Shown piece after piece: positions 25,416 to 33,221 of a stretch of DNA of 64,000 nt. The DNA is from Acidobacteriota bacterium. GTDB lineage: Bacteria > Acidobacteriota > JAAYUB01. Made by a program: the position numbers and the translations under genes. The stretch covers positions 65,134 through 129,133 of the forward strand of contig JAAYUB010000026.1 in assembly GCA_012517875.1 (NCBI GenBank). The letters run 5' to 3'. A model generated the notes under the pieces. It had not been told where the DNA came from. It was given only the letters and a program-made list of their open reading frames with translations, and did not search any database. How positions within the stretch are numbered: position 1 is the first letter of the stretch; each line of letters opens with the position of its first letter.

Positions 25416-26278
25416 CACAGCACCACCTTGGAGAATGGGTACTCGAGAATATCGGTGGCCCCGGCTGCCTTCAGCTCCGGAATCAGCCGGACGACCTGAA
25501 CCTTGGGCACCGCCGCCTTGACGGCAAAGCCGGTCCCATCTGACAGGCTGGACATGGTGGGCTTGCGCATGCAGGGGAGCACAGCCAAAACCGCGGGTAA
25601 ACGGTCTCCGGCCACGTTCATTTCCAGCATGACCCGGCTTCGAGCGTCTAGGACGGCTTGTACCAGCATGGCCAGCTCCGCGATGGTTCGCCCCTTGGGG
25701 CCGTCCATGGCGATCGGGTTGGCGATGAGCCGGGTGGACGAACGCAGCAGGGTGTCGACAACGGTTAAGCCGTTCTCGCGCAGCGTCCGGCCGGAGGCGG
25801 TGTTATCCACGATCAGGTCGGCGTCTTCGGGCGGAAACACTTCGGTGGCGCCATAGCTGCGGACAAAGAGATAATCCGCGCCGCGGCCATCCAGGTAGCG
25901 TCGGGTGATGGATTCATACTCCGAGGCCACCAGCAGCCGGCGGCGGAAAAACGCCGGATCCTTGGCCATCTCCTGTGGCGCCGCAGCCACCAGGCAAACC
26001 GGATCGAGCGCGGTGTCCAGCAATTCCTGGACAGCCGCATCCAGCTCCACAACCCAGTCATAGCCGGCAAAAGCAACGTCGTGGGAACCGAGTTCCACCA
26101 TGCGCACGATATTTTGGGGTTTCAGAATCTTCAGTTCAAACCGGTTATCGATACAGACCGGGCGGTAGTTGCGGCCGTTGCCCTGCACGGCCAGGCCGGC
26201 ATCCCCCAGTAGGTGTTCCACCGCTGCGTACATATGCCCCTTGGGCAGCGCCAGTTGAATTCGGTCATCGTTGATCAT
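25415..26278 (-). CDS. hisG: ATP phosphoribosyltransferase (long form)
   Basis: First, committed step of histidine synthesis (ATP plus PRPP). 287 residues: QLALPKGHMYAAV, FAGYDWVVE, VASEYESITRRYL, the PRPP loop at LIVDNTASGRTLRENGL, and a C-terminal ACT-like domain of about 75 residues. The C-terminal domain marks the HisZ-independent long form, which in this family is feedback-inhibited by histidine. Start ATG 26278 after AGGAG, 13 bp beyond the U-tract of the second leader terminator, so both attenuation and feedback inhibition control flux. A longer in-frame reading to 26347 crosses the terminator and is not real. Confidence 0.96.
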   Translation of the reverse strand: MINDDRIQLALPKGHMYAAVEHLLGDAGLAVQGNGRNYRPVCIDNRFELKILKPQNIVRMVELGSHDVAFAGYDWVVELDAAVQELLDTALDPVCLVAAAPQEMAKDPAFFRRRLLVASEYESITRRYLDGRGADYLFVRSYGATEVFPPEDADLIVDNTASGRTLRENGLTVVDTLLRSSTRLIANPIAMDGPKGRTIAELAMLVQAVLDARSRVMLEMNVAGDRLPAVLAVLPCMRKPTMSSLSDGTGFAVKAAVPKVQVVRLIPELKAAGATDILEYPFSKVVL

Positions 26279-26290
26279 GATAGCTCCTGA

Positions 26291-26319
26291 AATAAAAACC
26301 CGGGCACGGGAGCCCGGGT
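26291..26319 (-). terminator. attenuator terminator 2, just upstream of hisG
   Basis: On the minus strand a perfect 8-bp stem ACCCGGGC/GCCCGGGT (26312-26319 and 26298-26305) with a 6-nt loop, followed by TTTTATT. A rival pairing exists: TCACCCGG (26314-26321, the 5' arm) is exactly complementary to CCGGGTGA at 26354-26361, which contains the stop codon of leader peptide 2. When a ribosome is held upstream at the His codons, that antiterminator can form. When it reaches the stop codon it covers CCGGGTGA and the terminator forms. Confidence 0.85.
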
Positions 26320-26353
26320 GAGGGAAACGTTGGACGATGTGCTGCATGCACCT

Positions 26354-26485
26354 TCACCCGGAAGGGAGGTGGAAATGGTGATGGTGATGGGCATGAAACG
26401 GTGCAATGAACAGTCCAAGACCAGACGCCAGGCGGCGGAATGCTGATCGTTGAGTGCTGATCGATTTTGTCTTGCTTAGTTTCAT
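26354..26485 (-). CDS. his leader peptide 2 (43 residues, seven His)
   Basis: ATG 26485, with GGTGGA 7 nt upstream, stop TGA at 26354. The peptide starts MKLSKTKSIS, has a hydrophobic stretch SGLGLFIAPF at 21-30 and then HAHHHHHFH at 31-39 (His at 31, 33-37 and 39), ending LPSG. All seven His codons sit within nine codons, as in the enterobacterial hisL leader. TGCACC before the His run (26400-26405) can pair with GGTGCA after it (26347-26352), the protector stem of an attenuator. An in-frame ATG at 26512 would lengthen it to 52 residues. It is too long for a minimal leader and looks partly like a signal sequence, so an exported His-rich peptide is an alternative. The position before a terminator and hisG favours a leader. 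Confidence 0.8.
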   Translation of the reverse strand: MKLSKTKSISTQRSAFRRLASGLGLFIAPFHAHHHHHFHLPSG

Positions 26486-26537
26486 GTATTCATCCACCGA
26501 CAAAGTGAACATTTTCTGCAAAGCGGCACAACAAACT

Positions 26538-26564
26538 AAAAACCCCCGGCCTTGGCCGGGGGTT
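26538..26564 (-). terminator. attenuator terminator 1
   Basis: On the minus strand an 11-bp stem AACCCCCGGCC/GGCCGGGGGTT (26554-26564 and 26541-26551), with 2 unpaired central bases, running straight into TTTTT. Its 5' arm can instead pair with the region after the His codons of leader 1: CCCGGCC (26554-26560) with GGCCGGG (26616-26622), continued after a 3x3 internal loop by CACCA (26564-26568) with TGGTG (26608-26612). Confidence 0.85.
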
Positions 26565-26593
26565 GGTGTGATCTGTGCTGTGAAAGTAGATGA

Positions 26594-26674
26594 TTAAACA
26601 GCGTGCGCACCAGTGCCCGGCCCGATAATCGGGTGATGGTGGTGATGAAGCCGGGAAAGCGTTGCTGTAACCAT
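26594..26674 (-). CDS. his leader peptide 1 (26 residues, HHHHH)
   Basis: ATG 26674 with GAGG 6 nt upstream, stop TAA at 26594. The peptide is MVTATLSRL, then five consecutive His codons (residues 10-14, CAT CAC CAC CAT CAC), then PIIGPGTGAHAV. CCCGGC just before the His run (26650-26655) can pair with GCCGGG just after it (26616-26621), and CCCGA/TCGGG forms a small hairpin at 26621-26633. These are the 1:2 elements of a classic attenuator; the 2:3 and 3:4 elements are given with terminator 1. Promoter and start of transcription lie just upstream. Confidence 0.85.
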   Translation of the reverse strand: MVTATLSRLHHHHHPIIGPGTGAHAV

Positions 26675-26691
26675 TTGTTGCCTCGCCGCAC

Positions 26692-26720
26692 AAGATATAC
26701 AGCCGCTGAGGCTGTGTCAA
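26692..26720 (-). promoter_or_regulatory. promoter of the his operon
   Basis: On the minus strand a perfect TTGACA (26715-26720), a 17-bp spacer and TATCTT (26692-26697, 4/6); TATATC two bases earlier is an alternative. Transcription would start about 10 nt before the leader 1 ribosome site, as expected for an attenuation leader. It reads away from the divergent membrane-protein gene at 26904. I see no second promoter of similar quality between the two terminators. Confidence 0.75.
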
Positions 26721-26903
26721 GCACATTTTGTCGGATCAGGTGCTGGCGGTACACGGCGCGGGCCGCGGACCGGATCGGAGGCGCAGCAACCGCAGAGCGC
26801 AAATCCGATGTTCCGAACTGAATTTGAGAATCGGCACGGGACACCGCGCATCTCAGAAAGCGTTTTCATGCTTACCGAGAACAACGACAGCCCGGAGTCG
26901 AGG

Positions 26904-27869
26904 ATGGCAAAAGGTGATTTGTGTGTCGGAAGCCGCCCGCAGATTCGCCGGTGTGCGCTGGCGATCACACTGGTGCTGACCATGATCGCCGGGGTGGCCG
27001 GACAGGGACAGCCAAGAGGCGGGCCGTCGGTCCGGACGGCGGACCAGTGGTCGATGTTCGCCGAAGGAGCATTTCTGCATCAGTTCAACAGTGGGATCGA
27101 TTCCGGCGGCTCGTTCGGCACCGGCCGGATGCTGTTTGAAGGAGGATTGACCTATGCGCCGGATTTCAGGCGGAGTGTCTCCATTGCGGTCGGATACGAT
27201 CGGACCACCTACAATTTTGAGGGACAGCCCGGCATTGCGGCGGAGGCACTTTGGGGGACGATCCACACCATTAGCATCGGGGCCTTCATCCGCTACGGCA
27301 TCAACCGGGAGTGGACGCTCTTCATGATTCCCACACTCCGCACGACGGCCGAGAGCGGCGCCGATTTCGGCGACGCAATCACCGGCGGGAGCCTGGCCGG
27401 TTTTTCCTATCGCTTCGGTGACCGTCTGACCCTGGGACCCGGCATCGGCGTCATCACCCAGCTGGAAGACGATCCGAGTGTCTTCCCGGTGCTGTTCGTC
27501 AACTGGCGGATCACCGAGCACCTGAGCATGGAAACCGGGGGCGGCCTCGGCGCCACCCGGGGACCCGGCCTGGTTTTGAACTGGGACTCCACGGGCAAAT
27601 GGCGGTTGTTTGTGGGCGGCCGTTATGAAAAATCTGACTTCAGACTCCGCAGTGACGGCGTCGAGCTGGCCGGAATCGGAAGCAACCGGGAGTTCCCGCT
27701 GTACAGCGGAGTTGTTTGGCGGATTCGTCCTGACCTTCAGGTCAATCTGATCGGGGGCGTGGAACTGGGCGGACGAATGGCTCGTGCGTATTCCAGCGGG
27801 GACGTCGGTGAGGAGAGCAACTATCAAGCGGCTGGATTTGTGGGTGTCGGTTTCCGTTTCCGTTATTAA
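26904..27869 (+). CDS. outer-membrane beta-barrel-like protein
   Basis: 321 residues from ATG 26904 (GGAG upstream). A signal peptide ends near GVAGQG (residues 15-34). The rest is alternating amphipathic strands with aromatic girdles and ends in FVGVGFRFRY, a C-terminal aromatic residue preceded by alternating hydrophobics that is typical of proteins inserted by BamA. No Cys of a lipobox. I cannot name the family (DUF6268-like barrels are similar). Longer readings from 26808 or 26868 are possible but put the signal peptide in the middle. Divergent from the his promoter. Confidence 0.7.
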   Translation: MAKGDLCVGSRPQIRRCALAITLVLTMIAGVAGQGQPRGGPSVRTADQWSMFAEGAFLHQFNSGIDSGGSFGTGRMLFEGGLTYAPDFRRSVSIAVGYDRTTYNFEGQPGIAAEALWGTIHTISIGAFIRYGINREWTLFMIPTLRTTAESGADFGDAITGGSLAGFSYRFGDRLTLGPGIGVITQLEDDPSVFPVLFVNWRITEHLSMETGGGLGATRGPGLVLNWDSTGKWRLFVGGRYEKSDFRLRSDGVELAGIGSNREFPLYSGVVWRIRPDLQVNLIGGVELGGRMARAYSSGDVGEESNYQAAGFVGVGFRFRY

Positions 27870-28063
27870 TACGGATCTTGGTGTCATTCGGGAGCCATCA
27901 CGGGGAAGGTCGTTGTTGCGGATTGTTTGTTTTAGGGTGATGTGTTGTCACAATTCACCGCGAGATCGCCCTCATCTTAGACCAGGTGCCAGAATATAAC
28001 AGGTTGGCGGCCCGGCAAATCGCATTGTACTGGCAAGTGCTGCGACAGCCCATCGCCGATCTC

Positions 28064-29188
28064 TCAAGCCGATGAACCTGGCTCGAGCTCTTGCGCGACA
28101 ATAGATAGGACCTCCGGTAAATTGCGGCGGCCCAAACCCACCCGGAAATACCCGCCCGGCCAGTCGAATAGCCGGCCGGGGACGGCCAGCACGCTCCGAC
28201 GACGGAGCAGGCGTTCGCAGAATTCATCCACTTGCAACGGCGGCCGCAGGCGGGGGAACGCCGTGGAGCCGCCGTCTGGTTCCAGCCAGTCCACCCGAGA
28301 GGCCTGCTCCTGACAGAAAGTCCGGCAGGCTTCGAGATTCACGCCGATGATGCGCCGGTTCGCTGCAATGATCTCGTTTTTGCGGCGCAGGGCCATAATC
28401 GCCAGGACCTCCGCCGGCGCCGCGCTGCAGATGGTGGTGTAGTCCTTGAATGCGGCGCAGCGGTCCAGCAATCGGCGGTCACGGGTAGCCAGCCAACCGA
28501 CGCGCAGACCCGGCAGGCCGAACGCTTTGGAGAGCCCGCCCAGGGCAACCACCCGCTCGTGGGCGCCAAGCAGGGAATTCGATCGGCACTCCGGGCGGTG
28601 CTCCAGGAACCGGTACATCTCGTCGGAAAATACGTAGAGGCCCCGTGATCCGGTCAGCTCCACCAGGCGGGCGATCACATCGGCGCTCGGAGTGTAACCC
28701 GTGGGATTGTGAGGAAAATTGACGATCACCAGTCGGGTTTGGGGCGTCAACGCCGCCACCAGATCGTCCGGGTCCAAGGTCCAACGGTTCCCCTCGGTAC
28801 GGACCGCCCACCGGTCCACGGCACAGCCCAGCATCGTTGGCAGCTCGGCCAGCGATTGATAACACGGGGCCGTCACCACCACCCGGTCTCCGGGCTGGAG
28901 CAGGACATGCATCGCAATGAAAATGCCTTCCTCCGGCGCGCACACCAGAATGTCGTCGGAACTCGCCCCCGGGTACAACCGGGCGATCTCCGCGCGAAGG
29001 ATGGGGTGGCCGGCTGTCTGGGTGTAACCGAGTTGCAACTGCCGCCATTGCTCTAGGCTGTCCGCATCCGCAAGCGCCAGCAGCTCCTCCAGCGACATGC
29101 TCTCGCAGTCTGACGGGCTGAGCAAACAGCGCGCTGTAAATTCGTGAGCGGCGAAAAACCGCTCCAGTTGAAAATCACGGATGCCCAT
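28064..29188 (-). CDS. PLP-dependent aminotransferase class I/II
   Basis: 374 residues from ATG 29188 (GAGG upstream). Motifs: LQLGYTQTAGHPILRAEIA, VCAPEEGIFIAMHVLL, VNFPHNPTGYTPS, VFSDEMYRFLEH, the PLP lysine in LGGLSKAFGLPGLRVGW and the C-terminal YFRVGLGRRN. It differs from hisC 2.6 kb away and is not adjacent to any pathway genes. The substrate could be an aromatic or beta-substituted amino acid; the sequence does not decide. The 194-bp gap downstream (27870-28063) shows no gene. Confidence 0.88.
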   Translation of the reverse strand: MGIRDFQLERFFAAHEFTARCLLSPSDCESMSLEELLALADADSLEQWRQLQLGYTQTAGHPILRAEIARLYPGASSDDILVCAPEEGIFIAMHVLLQPGDRVVVTAPCYQSLAELPTMLGCAVDRWAVRTEGNRWTLDPDDLVAALTPQTRLVIVNFPHNPTGYTPSADVIARLVELTGSRGLYVFSDEMYRFLEHRPECRSNSLLGAHERVVALGGLSKAFGLPGLRVGWLATRDRRLLDRCAAFKDYTTICSAAPAEVLAIMALRRKNEIIAANRRIIGVNLEACRTFCQEQASRVDWLEPDGGSTAFPRLRPPLQVDEFCERLLRRRSVLAVPGRLFDWPGGYFRVGLGRRNLPEVLSIVAQELEPGSSA

Positions 29189-29430
29189 TGCGGCAACCTC
29201 ATGGAACAAGGGATGACCGTCAGCACGGACATGGGCCAAACCCGGCAGCGGGGGCATAGCCTGATCCCGGATTCCACGATGATACCTCCGTCGCCGGTTG
29301 GGCGCAATCCGCCCGCCGCCCACGCCGCGTTAAGAGTGGAATCACCAGTATCACCGAGTGAATCACAGCCTGTCGGATGTCAAACTGTCGGAAGGTGCAC
29401 CCGGTTGAATCGCACTGTCTGGAGGACAAC

Positions 29431-30047
29431 AAGAAACCGCTCGCCAGCTGTCTCTGTGGCGGCGTTCTGATTCTGCTGGCACTAGGCTGGCCTGCCTGGG
29501 CCCAGGAGCCGGCCGCGGCCAAGGACGATCCGATGCAGGCCATGATGGCCGCCTACGCCCGCTACGGAGAGATTGGTAAAGAGCATCGGCTGCTCCGTCA
29601 GCGGGCCGGCACCCGGGACGTCACCGTTCGAATGGGGGCGGCTCCCGGCTCCCCAGCGGAGGAATTGAAGAGGACCAGTGACTGCCGCCAGATTGTGGGT
29701 GGCCGCTTGATCCTAGAGAAATTTGAAAGCATGCTCATGGGCCAGCCGTTCAGCGGACTCGAGTTGATCGGTTTCGATAACATCAAGAAGAAGTATATCG
29801 TCATCTGAAGTGACAGGATGAGCACGGGCATCATGACCTCCGAGGGTGCACCGGCTGCGGATGGGAAGTTCATCGAGTATGTCGGCGATCTTTCGGTCCC
29901 GATTGTCAACAAGTACCGCCAGCAACGGGCGGTCGAACACGAGGAAGACGCGGATCACCGCCGGAAGAAAGCCTTCGATGTTGGTCCCGATGGCAAGCCG
30001 TTCCGGTCGATGGGATGGTGTTTATCCGGCGAAAGTGAGACGAGCTG
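29431..30047 (+). pseudogene. decayed exported DUF1579-family protein
   Basis: The frame reads a signal peptide KKPLASCLCGGVLILLALGWPAWAQ, then DUF1579-like blocks (RAGTRDVTVRMGAAPGSPAEE, SDCRQIVGGRLILEKFESMLMGQPFSGLELIGFDNIKKKYIVI). It hits TGA at 29806-29808 where the family has Trp (IVIW), and continues in the same frame with MSTGIMTSEGAPAADGKFIEYVGD and VGPDGKPFRSMG to the stop at 30045-30047. The putative start codon also looks lost: GGAGG at 29421 is followed 5 nt later by AAG AAA CCG, where ATG would be expected. The block between EYVGD and RAVEHEEDADH also looks altered. A sequencing error could explain one defect, not both. Confidence 0.7.
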
Positions 30048-30125
30048 ACGACCATGGGTTGATTAGGTTATGTCCGTCGGGCCGGATGCTTCTAATTGCC
30101 TCCTACCTGTGGTAGATTGGGGCGC

Positions 30126-32318
30126 ATGAAATCCATCGGCAAATACGAGGTAGTGGGCACGATCGGGGCCGGTGCCATGGGCACGGTCTACAAGGGTTAC
30201 GACCGCCGGCTGGCCCGTTTTGTCGCCATCAAGGCGCTCTTTCCCCAATACATCGACGACGCGGAGAAGGCAGCCCGTTTTCTGAAGGAAGCCCGGGCGC
30301 TGGCCCAAATCCCGCATCCCAACATCGTCCAGGTTCACGATCTCTATGAGGAAAACGGGATACCTTACATCGTCATGGAGTATCTGGACGGCCGGAACCT
30401 GAAGCAGCTCCGGGATGACGGGGTGCGATTCTCCCTGGCCCAAACGCTGAACATCCTGTCCCAGGTGGCGCACGGGCTGGATTATGCCCACCAGAACAGT
30501 GTGATCCACCGGGATGTCAAGCCGGCCAATCTGATTATCACCCGGAGCGGCGCGGTGAAGATCGTCGACTTCGGCATCGCCCGACTGGCCGAATCCACCA
30601 TCCACACCCGCGAAGGTATTACCGTAGGCACGTTGGCTTACATGAGCCCCGAACAGGCGCGGGGCGAACCGGTAGATGCCCGGGCAGACCAATATTCCCT
30701 CGGGGTCATTGCCTACGAGCTGCTGCAAGGCGATAATCCCTTCCAGGCTGAAAACGCCACCGGCGTACTGTACAGAATCCTCACCCATAATCCACCGCTG
30801 CTGGGCAGCACGCTGCCCGGATGTCCGCAGGTGCTGAGTGAGGCCGTGGCGCGCATGCTCAACAAGGAGCGCGGCAACCGTTTGGTCAATCTTTCGGATT
30901 TCGCCGCATTATGCGAAGAGATCCGACAGCAGGAGGGTCTGACCGACGGCGGTCTGGAGACGCTTTTCGATTCCATCACCCCCGCTGAGGATGCCGAGTC
31001 CACGCGGCTCGCGCAACCGGATGACACCACGAGGCGCCACGCCGCCGGCGACACCTTCACCCTGGACGAGGAGACCACGGGCCGGGTGCGCGCCGCCGGC
31101 TATGGGCCGCAGGCGCGGGCTGCTTGGTGGCAGGTGTTGACACGGCGGCCGCTCTATGCGGCACTGGGGCTGGTGATGCTGGTGCTGGTTGCCCTGACCG
31201 TGTATCCCGGTTGGGCCGCCATCGGATCCAGGCTGGGTCTGGCGCCGGCAGCGCCCCGGCATGTGGCCCCGCCGGGCGTCTACGGCGGCATCGAGGTGGG
31301 CGCATCCGGGATTCGGGCGGTCATCGCTCGGTTCAGCGAAGACGAGGCGGGCTTGGGTGACTATCAGGAATTGGATCGCCGCCATATCACCTCGTCGATG
31401 ATTACCTACAGTACAGACGCCGTGACTGAATCCGTTCGGGACATCGCGGAGCTCTATCGCTGGGTCAGGGACGGACACCATTTGCCGGGGGACCGGATTG
31501 TCGTCGCCGTCAGCAGCGGAGTGGTGAACGCCGCGGAACTCAAGGGGCCCTGGGCCGTGGCCCGTCTCGAGACGCTCAGGCGGGAGGTCCTGCAGACCAC
31601 CGGTTGTTCCATGCAACTCATCACCGCCGAACAGGAAGCCGAGCTTGGCGCACTGGGTATTCTCCCGCCGCGGGCGATTTACACCGCCCTAGCCCTGGAT
31701 CTGGGCAGTGGGAACACGAAAGGCGGATATCTGGAGAAGAGCGTGGGTGGTGACCGATTCGTGCCCATGGACATTCCGGTGGGTTCCAAGTCACTGTCGC
31801 TGGAAATCGACCGGGAATGCGGTTCCGTGGATCACGCCCCGGCCTGCATCGATCGCACCATCCGACTGCACATTCTGCCGATCCTCGAGGAAAAGATCGA
31901 GCGCAAGCCCGGTTTGCTCAACCGACGGCAAGTCTATCTCAGCGGCGGAATCGTGTGGGCGCTGGTGACGTTAACCTATCCCGAGCGACGGGATCCCACC
32001 GTGATGTTCACCGCCGAGGATATCCGCGGTTTTTACAACCGAATCGTCAAGGATCCTGCCGCAGTGGTCGGCCCGGATCTTTCCAAGATCCAAGACGAGG
32101 CGGTGCAGCAGGAAGCCCTGCAGGAAATTCTCAACATCCGCGACATCTTTCATGTCAAACAACTCGTCGCCGGAGGCGCCCTGATGGTCCTGTTGGCCGA
32201 CCGGCTCGAATTCGACCGGAAGCAGCTCTACTTCATCCGGTACGCCAACCAAGGCTGGTTCAAGGGATACCTGACTCGGTACGCCTCGCGGCAGCATGCG
32301 CGGGCTGCGTCCCGCTGA
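30126..32318 (+). CDS. Ser/Thr protein kinase fused to a Ppx/GppA-like ASKHA domain
   Basis: 730 residues. An active-looking Hanks-type kinase fills 7-270: G-loop GTIGAGAMGTVYKG, Lys36 in AIKAL, HRDVKPAN with Asp130, DFG at 148-150, and GTLAYMSPEQARG. A linker, then one membrane segment at about 342-362 (PLYAALGLVMLVLVALTVYPG). The C-terminal ~340 residues are a Ppx/GppA-type phosphatase fold: first phosphate loop GGIEVGASGIRAVIARF, VAVSSGVVNAAE, LITAEQEAELGALGI and the second phosphate loop ALDLGSGNTKGGYLE. By topology the C-terminal domain should be outside the cytoplasm, which is odd for a phosphatase of polyphosphate or pppGpp. Start ATG 30126. Confidence 0.85.
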   Translation: MKSIGKYEVVGTIGAGAMGTVYKGYDRRLARFVAIKALFPQYIDDAEKAARFLKEARALAQIPHPNIVQVHDLYEENGIPYIVMEYLDGRNLKQLRDDGVRFSLAQTLNILSQVAHGLDYAHQNSVIHRDVKPANLIITRSGAVKIVDFGIARLAESTIHTREGITVGTLAYMSPEQARGEPVDARADQYSLGVIAYELLQGDNPFQAENATGVLYRILTHNPPLLGSTLPGCPQVLSEAVARMLNKERGNRLVNLSDFAALCEEIRQQEGLTDGGLETLFDSITPAEDAESTRLAQPDDTTRRHAAGDTFTLDEETTGRVRAAGYGPQARAAWWQVLTRRPLYAALGLVMLVLVALTVYPGWAAIGSRLGLAPAAPRHVAPPGVYGGIEVGASGIRAVIARFSEDEAGLGDYQELDRRHITSSMITYSTDAVTESVRDIAELYRWVRDGHHLPGDRIVVAVSSGVVNAAELKGPWAVARLETLRREVLQTTGCSMQLITAEQEAELGALGILPPRAIYTALALDLGSGNTKGGYLEKSVGGDRFVPMDIPVGSKSLSLEIDRECGSVDHAPACIDRTIRLHILPILEEKIERKPGLLNRRQVYLSGGIVWALVTLTYPERRDPTVMFTAEDIRGFYNRIVKDPAAVVGPDLSKIQDEAVQQEALQEILNIRDIFHVKQLVAGGALMVLLADRLEFDRKQLYFIRYANQGWFKGYLTRYASRQHARAASR

Positions 32319-32344
32319 CGGCAATCCGCCTTTGAGTAGGCCGC

Positions 32345-33079
32345 GTGATTACAACCGCCGGTCACTGGTTCAAGATCCAGCACCTGCATCCGCATTTGAT
32401 GTGGATCACCGAACCGTTCTACTGGCAGTGGAATCGGGCGAACATATGGCTCATCCGCGGCCGGGATCGAGACGTGCTTCTGGATGCGGGCACGGGTGTC
32501 GCCGATTTGCGGGCGGCGCTGGCGGATCAGCTGGGCAAGCCGCTGTTGGCCGTGGCCTCCCATATTCATTTTGATCATGCCGGGGGCTTGGCGGTGTTTG
32601 ACAACGTGGCGGTTCACGCGGCGGAAGCGGCGGCGCTGGCATGCGCCGATCCGACGCTGACCCTGAGCGATCCGGCCATGGGTTGGATTCTGGACGATCA
32701 TTTCACCCGTCTGCCGGTGCCGGGATTCCGGGCTGCCGATTACCGCTTTCGGGCCGTGCCCCCCGTCCGCCTGTTAGCAGACGGGGATTATGTGGAATTG
32801 GGTGACCGGACACTGGAAGTGATCCACCTGCCAGGACACTCACCAGGAAGCATCGCCCTGTATGAACCCGTCAGCCAGGAACTCTATGCCGGTGATGTCG
32901 TGTACGACGGTGCACTCTTGGACACGCTGCCCGGTAGCGACCGCGAGGCATACGCCGCTTCCGCCCACCGCCTGTTGCACCTGCCCGTCCGAATCGTCTA
33001 TCCCGGCCATCACAAGCCGTTCGATGGCGACTACCTGCGCGAGCTCCTCGCCGGCTATCTTTCCCGCCGCGTTCAATGA
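32345..33079 (+). CDS. metallo-beta-lactamase-fold hydrolase
   Basis: 244 residues. Metal motif SHIHFDHAGG (H-x-H-x-D-H), VIHLPGHSPGSIALY with the third His, YAGDVVYDG with the bridging Asp, and YPGHHKPF with the last His: a complete MBL/glyoxalase-II-like set. Start GTG 32345; the gap to the kinase gene is 26 bp, so they may be co-transcribed. Substrate unknown. The 142-bp gap after it contains no convincing gene. Confidence 0.9.
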   Translation: MITTAGHWFKIQHLHPHLMWITEPFYWQWNRANIWLIRGRDRDVLLDAGTGVADLRAALADQLGKPLLAVASHIHFDHAGGLAVFDNVAVHAAEAAALACADPTLTLSDPAMGWILDDHFTRLPVPGFRAADYRFRAVPPVRLLADGDYVELGDRTLEVIHLPGHSPGSIALYEPVSQELYAGDVVYDGALLDTLPGSDREAYAASAHRLLHLPVRIVYPGHHKPFDGDYLRELLAGYLSRRVQ

Positions 33080-33221
33080 CAGACCGCGATCGGCGAACCC
33101 GGCGCGTCGACCCGCCGCGGCGCCTGGCGTACCACCACAGACGTCAATTCAGCGGCCAGAGAATCCAGCAAGTCGAAGCACCGGCGCCGTGCCGGAAAGT
33201 CGAAGATTCGATGCGATCGGT

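Noticed and set aside
26536-26844. 102-codon minus-strand open frame across the his promoter and leader 1
   Set aside because: It crosses the promoter and terminator 1 in a frame different from the His-codon leader and resembles no family.
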